DNA of 64,000 bases from Oscillospiraceae bacterium (GTDB lineage: Bacteria > Bacillota_A > Clostridia > Oscillospirales > Oscillospiraceae): assembly GCA_015067895.1 (NCBI GenBank), contig SVLP01000001.1, positions 124,001-188,000 of the forward strand. The letters are read 5' to 3'. A model generated the notes under the pieces. It was not told the DNA's origin. It saw nothing but the letters and a program-made list of their open reading frames with translations, and searched no databases. Both the position numbers and the translations under genes were made by a program. How positions within the stretch are numbered: position 1 is the first letter of the stretch; each line of letters begins with the position of its first letter. Positions 34,838-43,179 of this stretch are shown in pieces.

Positions 34838-36628
34838 ATGGAAAACAACTTCACCTTCGAGAATCCTGAGTACCGGAAGCTCTTCTGGCACACCAGCTCC
34901 CATGTGATGGCCCAGGCCGTCAAGCGGCTGTGGCCCGAGGTGCAGCTGGCCATCGGCCCCGCCATTGACGAGGGCTGGTACTACGACTTCGACGCGCCCT
35001 TCGCCTTCACCCCCGATCACCTGAAGCAGATCGAGGGCGAGATGAAGAAGATCGTCAAGGAGCGCATCAAGCTCGAGCGCAGCGAGATGTCCCGTGAGGA
35101 CGCCCTCCGTTGGGCCGACGAGCACAACGAGCCCTACAAGCGGGAGCTGATCGAGGATCTGCCCGCCGACGCTGTTATTTCTTTCTACACCCAGGGCGAT
35201 TTCACCGACCTGTGCGCCGGCCCCCATCTGGATCACACCGGCCGTCTGCGCCACAACGGCTTCAAGCTGACCAAGTCCTGCGGTGCCTACTGGCGCGGCG
35301 ACTCCAACCGCAAGATGCTCCAGCGCATCTACGGCATCGGCTTCCCCAGCAAGGACGAGCTGGACGAGTACCTGCGCAAGCAGGAGGAGGCTCTGAAGCG
35401 GGATCACAACAAGCTGGGCCGTGAGCTGGAGTTCTTCACCACCGTCGAGGAGATCGGCCAGGGTCTGCCCATCCTGCTGCCCAACGGCTCCCGCGCCATC
35501 CAGCTGCTGCAGCGTTGGATCGAGGACGAGGAGCAGAAGCGGGGCTATATCCTGACCAAGACCCCCCTGATGGCCAAGCGGGATCTGTACAAGATCTCCG
35601 GTCACTGGGATCACTATCTGGACGGCATGTTCATCCTGGGCGATCCCCACGATGAGACCAAGGAGTGCTTCGCCCTGCGTCCCATGACCTGCCCCTTCCA
35701 GTATCAGGTCTATCTGAACAAGGCTCGCTCCTACCGTGATCTGCCCCTGCGCTACGGTGAGACCTCCACCCTGTTCCGCAACGAGGATTCCGGCGAGATG
35801 CACGGCCTGATCCGTGTCCGCCAGTTCACCATCTCCGAGGGTCACCTGGTGCTCCGTCCCGACCAGCTGGAGGAGGAGTTCCGGGGCTGTCTGGATCTGG
35901 CCAAGTACTGCCTGGAGACCCTGGGTCTGGAGGAGGACTGCTCCTACCGCTTCTCCCAGTGGGATCCCGCCAAAGCCGGCATCAAGTACGAGGGTACTGC
36001 CGAGCAGTGGGAGCTGGCTCAGTCCACCATGAAGGAGATCCTGGACAACATCGGCATCAACTACACCGTGGGCATCGATGAGGCCGCCTTCTACGGCCCC
36101 AAGCTGGATATCCAGATCAAGAACGTCTTCGGCAAGGAGGACACCCTGATCACCATACAGATCGATATGCTGCTGGCCCAGAAGTTCGGCATGGAGTACA
36201 CCGACTCCGATGGTCAGAAGAAGATCCCCTATATCATCCACCGCACCTCCATGGGCTGCTACGAGCGTACCCTGGCTCTGCTGATCGAGAAGTACGCCGG
36301 TGCCCTGCCCCTGTGGCTGATGGGTACCCAGGTCAAGGTGCTGCCCATCACCGACCGCGCCCACGCCTACGCCAACGAGCTGACCCAGAAGCTGAAGGAT
36401 TTGGGCATCCGCGCCGAGAGCGACTGCCGCTCCGAGAAGCTGGGCTACAAGATCCGCGAGGCTCAGGTCAAGAAGATCCCCTACATGCTGGTCATCGGCG
36501 ACCGGGATATGGAGAACGGCACCGTCTCCGTCCGTACCCGCAAGGGCGAGGACCTGGGCGCCATGACGCCCGATGCCTTCATCGCCAAGTGCCTGATGGA
36601 GATCGCCACCAAGAGCAAGGAAGTCTGA
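34838..36628 (+). CDS. thrS: Threonyl-tRNA synthetase lacking the TGS domain
   Basis: This 596-residue class II synthetase charges tRNA-Thr. It begins almost directly with the editing domain: HTSSHVMAQAVKRLWP (about residues 16-31) carries the HxxxH site and SCGAYWRGD (about 147-155) its partner. The catalytic core has MTCPFQYQVY (about 288-297), RYGETSTLFRNEDSG and HRTSMGCYERTLALLIE (motif 3). The anticodon-binding domain occupies about 495-590. The usual N-terminal TGS domain of about 60 residues is absent, and nothing upstream encodes it. The ATG at 34838 follows AAGGAGGA. Expression is controlled by the T-box upstream. Confidence 0.96.
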   Translation: MENNFTFENPEYRKLFWHTSSHVMAQAVKRLWPEVQLAIGPAIDEGWYYDFDAPFAFTPDHLKQIEGEMKKIVKERIKLERSEMSREDALRWADEHNEPYKRELIEDLPADAVISFYTQGDFTDLCAGPHLDHTGRLRHNGFKLTKSCGAYWRGDSNRKMLQRIYGIGFPSKDELDEYLRKQEEALKRDHNKLGRELEFFTTVEEIGQGLPILLPNGSRAIQLLQRWIEDEEQKRGYILTKTPLMAKRDLYKISGHWDHYLDGMFILGDPHDETKECFALRPMTCPFQYQVYLNKARSYRDLPLRYGETSTLFRNEDSGEMHGLIRVRQFTISEGHLVLRPDQLEEEFRGCLDLAKYCLETLGLEEDCSYRFSQWDPAKAGIKYEGTAEQWELAQSTMKEILDNIGINYTVGIDEAAFYGPKLDIQIKNVFGKEDTLITIQIDMLLAQKFGMEYTDSDGQKKIPYIIHRTSMGCYERTLALLIEKYAGALPLWLMGTQVKVLPITDRAHAYANELTQKLKDLGIRAESDCRSEKLGYKIREAQVKKIPYMLVIGDRDMENGTVSVRTRKGEDLGAMTPDAFIAKCLMEIATKSKEV

Positions 36629-36644
36629 TTCCAAGAAATAAAAA

Positions 36645-36676
36645 AATCCGCCATGGGAGACCATGGCGGATTTTTT
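36645..36676 (+). terminator. Terminator of thrS
   Basis: AATCCGCCATGG, loop GAGA, CCATGGCGGATT, T run. Confidence 0.92.
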
Positions 36677-36689
36677 GGATCAAAATTCT

Positions 36690-37009
36690 GTAGGGCGGGT
36701 GGCACTTGAATCAAGGTGTGATTGCCCCCGGCAATCATTGGATTATGGATTCGCTGCGCGGAGCACCACCCCGCCGAGCAGCTTGCGTGATTTCTGGTGT
36801 TGGTAAGAAGAACCGTGTTACAATTACGATGTCATTCCGAGGGCGTAAGCCCGTGGGAATCTCCTGGTACTGCACTCTGAATCGTACATTCCGGCAGGAG
36901 ATTGCCACGGCCTTACGGCCTCGCAATGACGTGGTGGTTTTGGGCTGGCCCCTCTGGTTTGGCTGGGCAGTTGTCCCACCTGGTCGGCGGGGTCATGACC
37001 CCGCCCTAC
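36690..37009. mobile_element. 320-bp MITE-like composite repeat (family C containing a family B palindrome)
   Basis: The element has perfect 10-base terminal inverted repeats, GTAGGGCGGG at 36690-36699 and CCCGCCCTAC at 37000-37009. Near the right end lies CCTGGTCGGCGGGGTC followed by GACCCCGCCC. A family B palindrome (36830-36930) sits inside. The right-hand portion (family B plus the CCTGGTCGGCGG tail) recurs at 54513-54696 and 55695-55879 without the left end. There is no coding capacity, so mobility in trans by a transposase elsewhere is inferred. No clear target-site duplication is seen. Confidence 0.75.
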
Positions 37010-37013
37010 AAAA

Positions 37014-37050
37014 GAAAATCCGCTATGGATGCGTCCATAGCGGATTTTTT
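37014..37050 (-). terminator. Terminator between the MITE and the YitT gene (works in both directions)
   Basis: AAAATCCGCTATGGA, loop TGCG, TCCATAGCGGATTTTTT; A and T runs on both sides suit either strand. Confidence 0.85.
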
Positions 37051-37060
37051 GTCAGATGTA

Positions 37061-37927
37061 TCAGTGCTTCCGGTTCATCCACACCCGCTCCAGGGTGTAG
37101 CCCTGGCCGTTGACGTTTTTCACGTCGGAGGCGATGATGAAGGCGGTTTTGTCGATTTTCAGGGCGGCATCCCGGATCTCGGGGTACTTCTTGGCGTAGA
37201 CCACGCTGAGGATGGCCTGGCGCTTTTCGCCGGTCATGCCGGTCTGGATGTCGATCATGGTGACGCCGCAGTTGATGTTGTCCAGGATCTCGCGGCGGAT
37301 GCGCTCGTACTCCGGGGAGATGATGATGAGCTGCACCGTGGCCTCGCCGGAGACGATGGTGTGGTCGATGACGGCGGAGGTCAGCACCAAAATCAGCAGG
37401 GAGTAGAGGATGCCGTCGGTGCCCTTGAGCAGCACCTGGGCGGCGATGATGATGCCGTCGAAGACCATCAGGGACTTGCCCACGGGGATGCCCCGGTACT
37501 TCTGCAAAATGACCGGCGGGATGTCCATGCCGCCGGTGGAGCCGCCCACCCGAACCACCAGGCCGATGCCCACGCCGATGAGGACGGCGCAGTAGAGGGC
37601 GCAGATCAGCTTGTCCTCACCGACAAACATGGTGCCCACGGGGGTGACCTCCATGATGCCCATGATGATGGGGTAAATAATGGTGGACAGCAGGGAATTG
37701 GCGGCGAATTTCCAGCCCATGAAGGCCCAGCCCAGGCAGAACAGGCTGACGTTGGTCACAGCCGTGATGACGGACAGCCGGACGGGCAGGAAATACTGGG
37801 TCGTCAGGGCGATGCCGCTGGAGCCGCCCAGCATGAAGTCCTGGGGCACGATGAAGGCGCAGACGGCGAAGGCCAGCATGGTGTTGCCCAGGAGGGTGAA
37901 CAAAAGGACTTTGAGTTGTTGTTTCAT
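37061..37927 (-). CDS. YitT-family membrane protein (DUF161/DUF2179)
   Basis: This 288-residue protein has five to six membrane helices in residues 8-195, with the family motif FMLGGSSGIALTTQYF (about 31-46) and the GLVVRVGGSTGGMDIPPVIL segment (about 123-142). A soluble C-terminal DUF2179 domain follows (about 200-285: IDIQTGMTGEKRQAILSVV, AFIIASDVKNVNGQGY). The family is widespread in Firmicutes and its transport substrate is unknown. The start at 37927 follows GAGGGGAG. It is transcribed separately from the GNAT gene upstream. Confidence 0.9.
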   Translation of the reverse strand: MKQQLKVLLFTLLGNTMLAFAVCAFIVPQDFMLGGSSGIALTTQYFLPVRLSVITAVTNVSLFCLGWAFMGWKFAANSLLSTIIYPIIMGIMEVTPVGTMFVGEDKLICALYCAVLIGVGIGLVVRVGGSTGGMDIPPVILQKYRGIPVGKSLMVFDGIIIAAQVLLKGTDGILYSLLILVLTSAVIDHTIVSGEATVQLIIISPEYERIRREILDNINCGVTMIDIQTGMTGEKRQAILSVVYAKKYPEIRDAALKIDKTAFIIASDVKNVNGQGYTLERVWMNRKH

Positions 37928-38008
37928 AGTAGCTCCCCTCGATCTCCGGTGACCGGATTTCTAACCCCTCTATTATCGGGGAAAAGGCGGGAAAATGCAA
38001 GATAAATT

Positions 38009-38740
38009 TCAGTCCAATGCCAGCCCCAGATAGACCGGCGGCTCTGCGCCGACAGCCATGGCGAGGGGGCGGCCATCGCCGGGGGTACGGACGCTGGCGA
38101 ATTCCAGCCCAAGGGAAGCAAGAAGGCCGGGGCCGTCGCCGGGGTCGCCGAGAAGCTCCCAGACCATGTTGTCCGTGACTGCCGCGACGGCGTTTTCAGT
38201 GGCGTAAAAGCTGGCATAGCCCGAGAAAAGGTCGAGACAGGGGCCCTCCTGAAGGAGGGAATGTTCGGGAAGATACACCCGGCGAAGCGCTGCATATTCC
38301 GCAGTGGACAGCCTTCGGATGGGCAGGGGAGTCCCGGCGGTGACGCGCTCCTCGCAGATGGTGGAGACGGTGCGGAAGCCGAACCGCTCGTAGTAGCCGA
38401 AGAGGGATACTTCGGCGGGGACGAGGAGGATGACTTCAAAGCCCATCCGTTTCAGATATTCCACGCCCTCCTGCACCAGTTGGGAGCCGAAGCCCTTGCC
38501 CCGATGCTTTTGGAAGGCCGCGATGCCGTAGAGGTAGGCGGCTTTTTTGCCGTCCAATGTGCCATCGAACCAGTGCTGGGCAGCGAGGATGTCACCATCC
38601 GCAGCCACCAGACAGCGGTCGGGGGAGAAGCCGGTACGGAAAAACAGGTCGGTGAAATCGGCGTCGCCGAAGGCTTCCGTGAAGAGGGCGCGAAGCTGGG
38701 CTTCCTCGCCGGGCCGGGGCGGACGGAGCTCAATAGTCAT
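38009..38740 (-). CDS. GNAT-family N-acetyltransferase
   Basis: This 243-residue protein has an N-terminal GNAT domain (about residues 1-130). The acetyl-CoA loop is in FQKHRGKGFGSQLVQEGVEYLKRMG (about 77-101), and SLFGYYERFGF is the typical final strand. The C-terminal half (about 140-243) is a further domain with an SCP2/GNAT-like look. It starts inside the end of the upstream gene (11-base overlap), which suggests translational coupling to the DUF2156 protein. That partner also has a GNAT-type fold. The acceptor substrate is unknown. Confidence 0.85.
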   Translation of the reverse strand: MTIELRPPRPGEEAQLRALFTEAFGDADFTDLFFRTGFSPDRCLVAADGDILAAQHWFDGTLDGKKAAYLYGIAAFQKHRGKGFGSQLVQEGVEYLKRMGFEVILLVPAEVSLFGYYERFGFRTVSTICEERVTAGTPLPIRRLSTAEYAALRRVYLPEHSLLQEGPCLDLFSGYASFYATENAVAAVTDNMVWELLGDPGDGPGLLASLGLEFASVRTPGDGRPLAMAVGAEPPVYLGLALD

Positions 38741-39635
38741 GGAACTCCTCCGTCGTCAGGTGGGCCCAGCATTTTTCCACCATGTGGTGGGGGTGATAGC
38801 TGAGCTTGGCCTTGCGCAGACCCTCCAGACCCATGTCGTCCTCCCGGTTCAGGAATTTCACGGCGGGGTACTTGTCCCGGAGGTGGCGGGCGAAGGCCCG
38901 GTTGATGACGGCGTAGGCGCCGGGGTAGTCGGTGTCCGCTTTCTCGAAGTGGACGTCCACGGTCTCGTCGTCCAGGAAGGAGCCCATGGTCATGGCCACC
39001 ACCTGACTGCCTACGTACATCACCAGACCCTCCAGACCCAGTTCCTTCCAGTGGGCGAAGGCCCGGCTCAGAGCCGCGTGCTCCATGGCGGCGTCCTCCT
39101 CGGCGGTGCGCCGCTGGTACCAGCGGTCGGCCAGAGCCCGGGCGTCGGGGAGGGTCTCGTCGGACAGGGGGCGGATGACTGCGTCGGGGTACTCGGCCAG
39201 GAAGCGGTTGACATGGTTGCGCTTGGACTGGTAGCGTTTGCCCTTCAGGTCGGCCAGGTCGTCGATGGCATAGACGTATTCGTGGCCCTCCCGACCGCAG
39301 TGGAACCGGAACTGACCGGGGTACCAGCGTTCGAGATCCTCCACATCGTGGGTGTTCAGACCCGCCAGCCGCAGGGGGATGCCCCGCTCTTTCGCGTCGG
39401 CCATGAGCAGATCGATGGTATCCTTCGTCACGCTGGGCCCGGCGGGGTAGGGGTACATGGTCTTGCCCTGGAAATGGGAGAAGAGCAGAAGATTATCGCC
39501 CACCTTCGCGGCGCACTGGCGGCCCCAGAGGTAGAGGTTGGCGAAGGAAAAGGCGCAGCCCCGGTGGGCGGCGCGGCGCAGGAGCGCGTCGTATTCGGGC
39601 TTTTTGTCAAAGGTCAGGCGTTCGAATGGGATCAT
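38730..39635 (-). CDS. DUF2156 (phosphatidylglycerol lysyltransferase C-terminal-like) protein
   Basis: This 301-residue soluble protein matches the DUF2156/LPG-synthase C-terminal family, with two GNAT-like halves. Visible features are FSFANLYLWGRQCAAKVGDNLLLF (about residues 28-51), GKRYQSKRNHVNRFLAEYPD (about 135-154), LGLEGLVMYVGSQVVAMTMGS and KFLNREDDMGLEGLRKAKLSYHPHHMVEK at the end. No membrane domain is attached, so it is not a full MprF. Clostridial relatives are annotated only as DUF2156 or phosphatidylglycerol lysyltransferase-domain proteins. The start at 39635 follows AGGAGAA; the upstream frame contains no valid start. It is coupled to the GNAT gene. Confidence 0.82.
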   Translation of the reverse strand: MIPFERLTFDKKPEYDALLRRAAHRGCAFSFANLYLWGRQCAAKVGDNLLLFSHFQGKTMYPYPAGPSVTKDTIDLLMADAKERGIPLRLAGLNTHDVEDLERWYPGQFRFHCGREGHEYVYAIDDLADLKGKRYQSKRNHVNRFLAEYPDAVIRPLSDETLPDARALADRWYQRRTAEEDAAMEHAALSRAFAHWKELGLEGLVMYVGSQVVAMTMGSFLDDETVDVHFEKADTDYPGAYAVINRAFARHLRDKYPAVKFLNREDDMGLEGLRKAKLSYHPHHMVEKCWAHLTTEEFHDY

Positions 39636-39706
39636 ATGAGGTTCTCCTATATTTATTTGACGTTGGGGCGGATGCGGTTGGCACGCAGTACGAATTCGCC
39701 GGAGCG

Positions 39707-39782
39707 TGGAAGAAAAATGCAGTGCAGCACTGCACCTCACCCGGCCCTGCGGGCCACCCTCCCCAAAGGGGAGGGCATGATT
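39707..39782. repeat. Short palindromic repeat fragment
   Basis: GCAGTGCAGCACTGC followed by GGCCCTGCGGGCC and CTCCCCAAAGGGGAG makes three nested hairpins. The style resembles family A ends, but no full copy is present. It fills the gap between the DUF2156 and HAD genes. Confidence 0.5.
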
Positions 39783-39793
39783 GCGTGATAGGA

Positions 39794-40594
39794 TTACTGA
39801 AGTGCGTCCAAAATCTCCCCTGCGTCTTCCAGGACGAAGTGGGGCTTGATGTCGGAGGCGTCCAGGATCTCCCGGGTGGTCTCGCCGTTGAGGACGAGCA
39901 TGGTGGTGATGCCCGCGTTGAGCCCGCAGCGGATATCGGTGTAGATCCGGTCGCCGATGCAGCAGCTTTCCTCCGGGGCGATGCCAAGACGCTCCATAGC
40001 GAGCTTCGGCATCAGGGCCTCGGGCTTGCCGATGACCAGAGGACGCTTTTTCGTGGCATTGTAGATCATGTCGCAGACGCTGCCGCAGTCGGGGACGGAG
40101 CCGAACTCCGTGGGGCAGACGTAGTCGGGATTGGTGGCGATGTAGGGGATGTCCCGGGTCAGCAGAAGCCTGCTCACATCCCAAAGCTTCTGGAAGGTCA
40201 GCTCCGTGTCAAAGCCCATGACGATGCACTGGGCCTTATCGGGATCCTCCACCACCTCGAAGCCCGCCCAGCCCAGCTCCCGCTTCAATGAGACGGTGCC
40301 GCAGACATAGAGCCGCTTGCCGGGGTGATGCTGCTGGAGGTAGTAGGCCGTGGCCTGGGCGGAGGTGATGAAGTCCTCCCGGGTGGAGAGGATGCCGAGC
40401 TTCCTGAGCTTGCGGATATAGTCCTCCACGCCCTTGGAGGAGTTGTTGGTCATGAAGAGATATTTGCCGCCGGTCTGGCGGATCCGACGCAGCAGGGGGA
40501 TGGTGAAGTCGAAAAGCCGGTCGCCCAGGTAGAGTGTCCCGTCCATGTCGAACAGGAACAGCTTCATGGAGCGGATGGTATCGCGTTTGTTCAT
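39794..40594 (-). CDS. HAD-IIA family hydrolase (NagD-like)
   Basis: This 266-residue HAD phosphatase of subclass IIA hydrolyses small phosphate esters such as nucleotides or sugar phosphates. Motif I is FLFDMDGTLYLGD (about residues 12-24), motif II lies in YLFMTNNSSKG (about 45-55), and motifs III-IV are in VIGKPEALMPKLA and CCIGDRIYTDIRCGLNAG. The start at 40594 was selected for its GGAGGATCC site; the frame continues far upstream without one. It is the first of a minus-strand run (HAD, DUF2156, GNAT, YitT). The natural substrate cannot be deduced. Confidence 0.9.
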   Translation of the reverse strand: MNKRDTIRSMKLFLFDMDGTLYLGDRLFDFTIPLLRRIRQTGGKYLFMTNNSSKGVEDYIRKLRKLGILSTREDFITSAQATAYYLQQHHPGKRLYVCGTVSLKRELGWAGFEVVEDPDKAQCIVMGFDTELTFQKLWDVSRLLLTRDIPYIATNPDYVCPTEFGSVPDCGSVCDMIYNATKKRPLVIGKPEALMPKLAMERLGIAPEESCCIGDRIYTDIRCGLNAGITTMLVLNGETTREILDASDIKPHFVLEDAGEILDALQ

Positions 40595-40742
40595 AGGATC
40601 CTCCGAATATTGATTCTTTTTGTCATTGTACGGCAAGGCGCGGCGGTTGTCAAATCCTTCTTGGTATTGTGCCCAAGCGGCGGACAAATGTCTCTGGGAT
40701 TTTGTGGAAAAGGGATAAAAATGCAGGAATACAAAAGTACAC

Positions 40743-40771
40743 TTGCAATTGAAGCCGAAATCAGGTATCAT
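40743..40771 (+). promoter_or_regulatory. Promoter of the alanine symporter gene
   Basis: TTGCAA (40743-40748), 17 bases, TATCAT (40766-40771), 44 bases before the ATG. Confidence 0.55.
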
Positions 40772-40815
40772 TGGTTCATAATTTTTTCATAAATTGAAAG
40801 AGAGATGATCCGTTC

Positions 40816-42225
40816 ATGAAAATTGAAGAAATCGTCAGCTGCCTCAAAGATGTCGCCTGGGGCCCCTGGATGCTCCTGCTGCTGGTGGGCACCGGCGTGT
40901 ACCTGAGCTGCCGGGTGGGCTTTATCCAGTTCCGGAAATTTGGATATGCCATGCGCAACACCATCGGCAAGATCTTCCGGAAGTCCGAGGCCGGCGCCGG
41001 TGAGATCACACCCTTCCAGGCCGTCTCCACTGCGCTGGCCGCCACTGTCGGCACCGGCAACATCGCCGGCGTCACCGGTGCCATCTGCGTGGGCGGCCCC
41101 GGTGCCGTGTTCTGGATGTGGATCAGTGCCCTGTTCGGCATGGTCACCAAGTACGCCGAGGTCGTGCTGGCGGTTCGCTACCGGGAGCGCAATGCCCAGG
41201 GCGACTGGGTCGGCGGCCCCATGTACTACATCCGCAACGGTCTGGGCAAACGCTGGAACTGGCTGGCCTGCGTGTTCTGTGTGCTGGGCGCTCTGGCGGC
41301 CTTCGGCATCGGCAACATGACCCAGGTCAACACCATCGCCTCCTCCATCAACACCGCCATCGACTCCTTCGGCGGCAGCACCGCCGCCTATACCGTCCAG
41401 CTCTTTGGCCAGACGGTTCCCATCTCCTCCGCCATGACCGGTGCTGTGGTCGCCATGATCGTGGGCATGGTGCTCTTCGGCGGCATCAAGCGCATCGGCG
41501 CCGTTGCCGAGCGGATGGTTCCCGTGATGGCAGCCATCTACATCCTCGCTTCCCTGATCGTGGTGGGCGGCAACCTGGGCAAGCTGGGAGATGTGTTCGC
41601 CATGATCTTCCAGGGTGCCTTCAACGCCGAGGCCGCGTTGGGCGGTGCCTTCGGCATCACCATCATGACCACCATCCAGAAGGGCGTCGGCCGGGGCGTC
41701 TTCTCCAACGAAGCGGGCCTGGGCTCCGCTCCCATGGCCCATGCGGCTTCCTCCGAGCGCGACCCCGTGAAGCAGGGCCTGTACGGCATCTTCGAGGTCT
41801 TCATGGACACCATCGTCATCTGCACCCTGACCGCCCTGACCCTGCTGTGCGGCGCGGGTGACAAGATCGTCTGGGGCCAGAGTGCCGGTGCGGAGCTGAT
41901 CGCGGCCTCCTTCTCCAGCATCTTCGGTGCCCAGGTGGGCTCCATGCTGGTGGCCGTGGGCATCACCCTGTTTGCCCTGAGCACTATCCTGAGCTGGAGC
42001 CTGTACGGCACCCGCTGCTGCGAGTTCCTGCTGGGCGGCAAGGCGGCCACCGTCTATCAGGTCATCTTCGTCTGCGTGATCCTGGTGGGCGCGACGCTGG
42101 AGCTGGAGCTGGTGTGGGACATCGCCGACATGCTCAACGGCTTCATGGCAGTTCCCAACCTGGTGGCGGTGCTGGGTCTGAGCCCCGTGGTCATCAAGCT
42201 GACCAAAGACCATTTCGCCAAATAA
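40816..42225 (+). CDS. Sodium:alanine (AGCS-family) symporter
   Basis: This 469-residue transporter has about 11 membrane helices and takes up alanine or glycine with Na+. Family signatures are AVSTALAATVGTGNIAGVTGAICVGGPGAVFWMW (about residues 67-100), KYAEVVLAVRYRE (about 110-122) and GVFSNEAGLGSAPMAHAAS (about 295-313). The N-terminus begins directly with a short amphipathic region and the first helix at about 14-32. The ATG at 40816 follows AGAGAGATG. It is flanked by its own promoter and terminator. Confidence 0.95.
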   Translation: MKIEEIVSCLKDVAWGPWMLLLLVGTGVYLSCRVGFIQFRKFGYAMRNTIGKIFRKSEAGAGEITPFQAVSTALAATVGTGNIAGVTGAICVGGPGAVFWMWISALFGMVTKYAEVVLAVRYRERNAQGDWVGGPMYYIRNGLGKRWNWLACVFCVLGALAAFGIGNMTQVNTIASSINTAIDSFGGSTAAYTVQLFGQTVPISSAMTGAVVAMIVGMVLFGGIKRIGAVAERMVPVMAAIYILASLIVVGGNLGKLGDVFAMIFQGAFNAEAALGGAFGITIMTTIQKGVGRGVFSNEAGLGSAPMAHAASSERDPVKQGLYGIFEVFMDTIVICTLTALTLLCGAGDKIVWGQSAGAELIAASFSSIFGAQVGSMLVAVGITLFALSTILSWSLYGTRCCEFLLGGKAATVYQVIFVCVILVGATLELELVWDIADMLNGFMAVPNLVAVLGLSPVVIKLTKDHFAK

Positions 42226-42230
42226 AAACG

Positions 42231-42266
42231 AAGGAAGTGTCCCGAAAACAGGACACTTCCTTTTTT
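42231..42266 (+). terminator. Terminator of the alanine symporter gene
   Basis: GGAAGTGTCC, 8-base loop, GGACACTTCC, six T. Confidence 0.92.
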
Positions 42267-42282
42267 GCATGGATTAGGTTGG

Positions 42283-42402
42283 AAGAAAGGCCCCCTGTCC
42301 CGCTGCGACTGAGGGGGCGGTCAACGCATAGGCCCCCTCCGACCTCGCTTCGCTCGGCCACCTCCCCCATTTGGCTAACGCAAAACAGGGGAGGCATGAG
42401 GT
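42283..42402. repeat. Family A repeat, partial inverted copy
   Basis: CCTCCGACCTCGCTTCGCTC, then GGCCACCTCCCCCATTT, is the reverse complement of the conserved inner block of the copies at 32681 and 49129. Outer parts are degraded. Confidence 0.7.
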
Positions 42403-42413
42403 TTTTGGGAATT

Positions 42414-42929
42414 TTACACGTCCTTAAAGATCCGCCGCCCCAGGCTGCCCCGGGTCAGGGCGCGGCAGAGGAGCCAGCCCAGGGTGAACATCACGATCAG
42501 CTCCCCGGCGGCCACATAGGCGGCGTTGATCCAGAAGGCGGCCATGGTGAAATCCGTGTCGCCCAGATAGATGGTAAGCTCCCAGCCCACCAGCACCGCG
42601 TTGAACACCGCAGGCATCGTCAGGCCCAGCAGGGGGAACCGCCGCATAAGCCGCATGGCGCCCGTGGACAGGAAGGTGGCGAAGCTGCCCACCAGGAAAT
42701 CCAGGGGCAGGGCCCCGGCGAAGCTGAGGTTGAACAGCAGGCAGCCGATGGTCAGGCCCGGGATCGCAGCCGGGGTGAAGAGGGCCAGCACACACAGCGC
42801 CTCGGCGGCCCGGCACTGGATGACCCAGCTGGCGGAGCCGGGGAGCAGCAGATTCTGCAGATGGGTCAGGGCAAAGTACATGGCGCCGATGATGGCGGCA
42901 TGGGTGATGGTTTTCGTCTTTTTCTGCAT
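42414..42929 (-). CDS. queT: QueT-family queuosine precursor transporter
   Basis: This 171-residue membrane protein has five to six helices and belongs to the QueT (PF06177) ECF substrate-binding family, which imports queuosine precursors such as preQ1. It opens with TKTITHAAIIGAMYFALTHL and has WVIQCRAAEALCVLALFTPAAIPGLTIGC, both characteristic. The ATG at 42929 follows AAGGAGC. The leader carries a probable preQ1 riboswitch with a terminator. That supports the function and predicts shut-off when preQ1 is plentiful. No queuosine biosynthesis genes are in the window. Confidence 0.92.
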   Translation of the reverse strand: MQKKTKTITHAAIIGAMYFALTHLQNLLLPGSASWVIQCRAAEALCVLALFTPAAIPGLTIGCLLFNLSFAGALPLDFLVGSFATFLSTGAMRLMRRFPLLGLTMPAVFNAVLVGWELTIYLGDTDFTMAAFWINAAYVAAGELIVMFTLGWLLCRALTRGSLGRRIFKDV

Positions 42930-42968
42930 GAAAAAATGCTCCTTTTGGACAGACCATCCCCATGAAAC

Positions 42969-43046
42969 AAAAAATGGGCGCAAAACGCCCATCCGAAGTC
43001 CCTAGTTTTGTTTACCGACAGGATGGTTTCGAACTGTCCTATTGAT
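42969..43046 (-). promoter_or_regulatory. Probable preQ1 riboswitch with terminator
   Basis: Read on the minus strand, a hairpin of GACAG and CTGTC encloses the 12-base loop TTCGAAACCATC. It is followed by the A-rich tail GGTAAACAAAACTAGGG, the layout of compact preQ1 aptamers. The loop CCATCC is complementary to GGATGG just before the terminator (ATGGGCG, loop TTTT, CGCCCAT, T run). Ligand binding would therefore free the terminator. The queT gene immediately downstream supports the assignment. The class (I or III) is not decided. Confidence 0.8.
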
Positions 43047-43054
43047 TTTGAAAT

Positions 43055-43083
43055 AGTATAGCGTTTTTTGGCGGAATTGTCAA
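43055..43083 (-). promoter_or_regulatory. Promoter of queT
   Basis: On the minus strand, TTGACA (43078-43083), 17 bases, TATACT (43055-43060). Start predicted near 43048. Confidence 0.8.
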
Positions 43084-43179
43084 CCGGAGAATCTTAGCCG
43101 AAGTTTTGCTCTATGGAACGATACTGTGCACTATAATGTATCCGTCGATATGACACAAAATTCTGTAAAGGAGTAATCC

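Noticed and set aside
38730..40184. A single 484-codon protein spanning the DUF2156 gene and part of the HAD gene
   Set aside because: The first part overlaps the HAD gene in another frame and the intergenic repeat; AGGAGAA before 39635 marks the true start.
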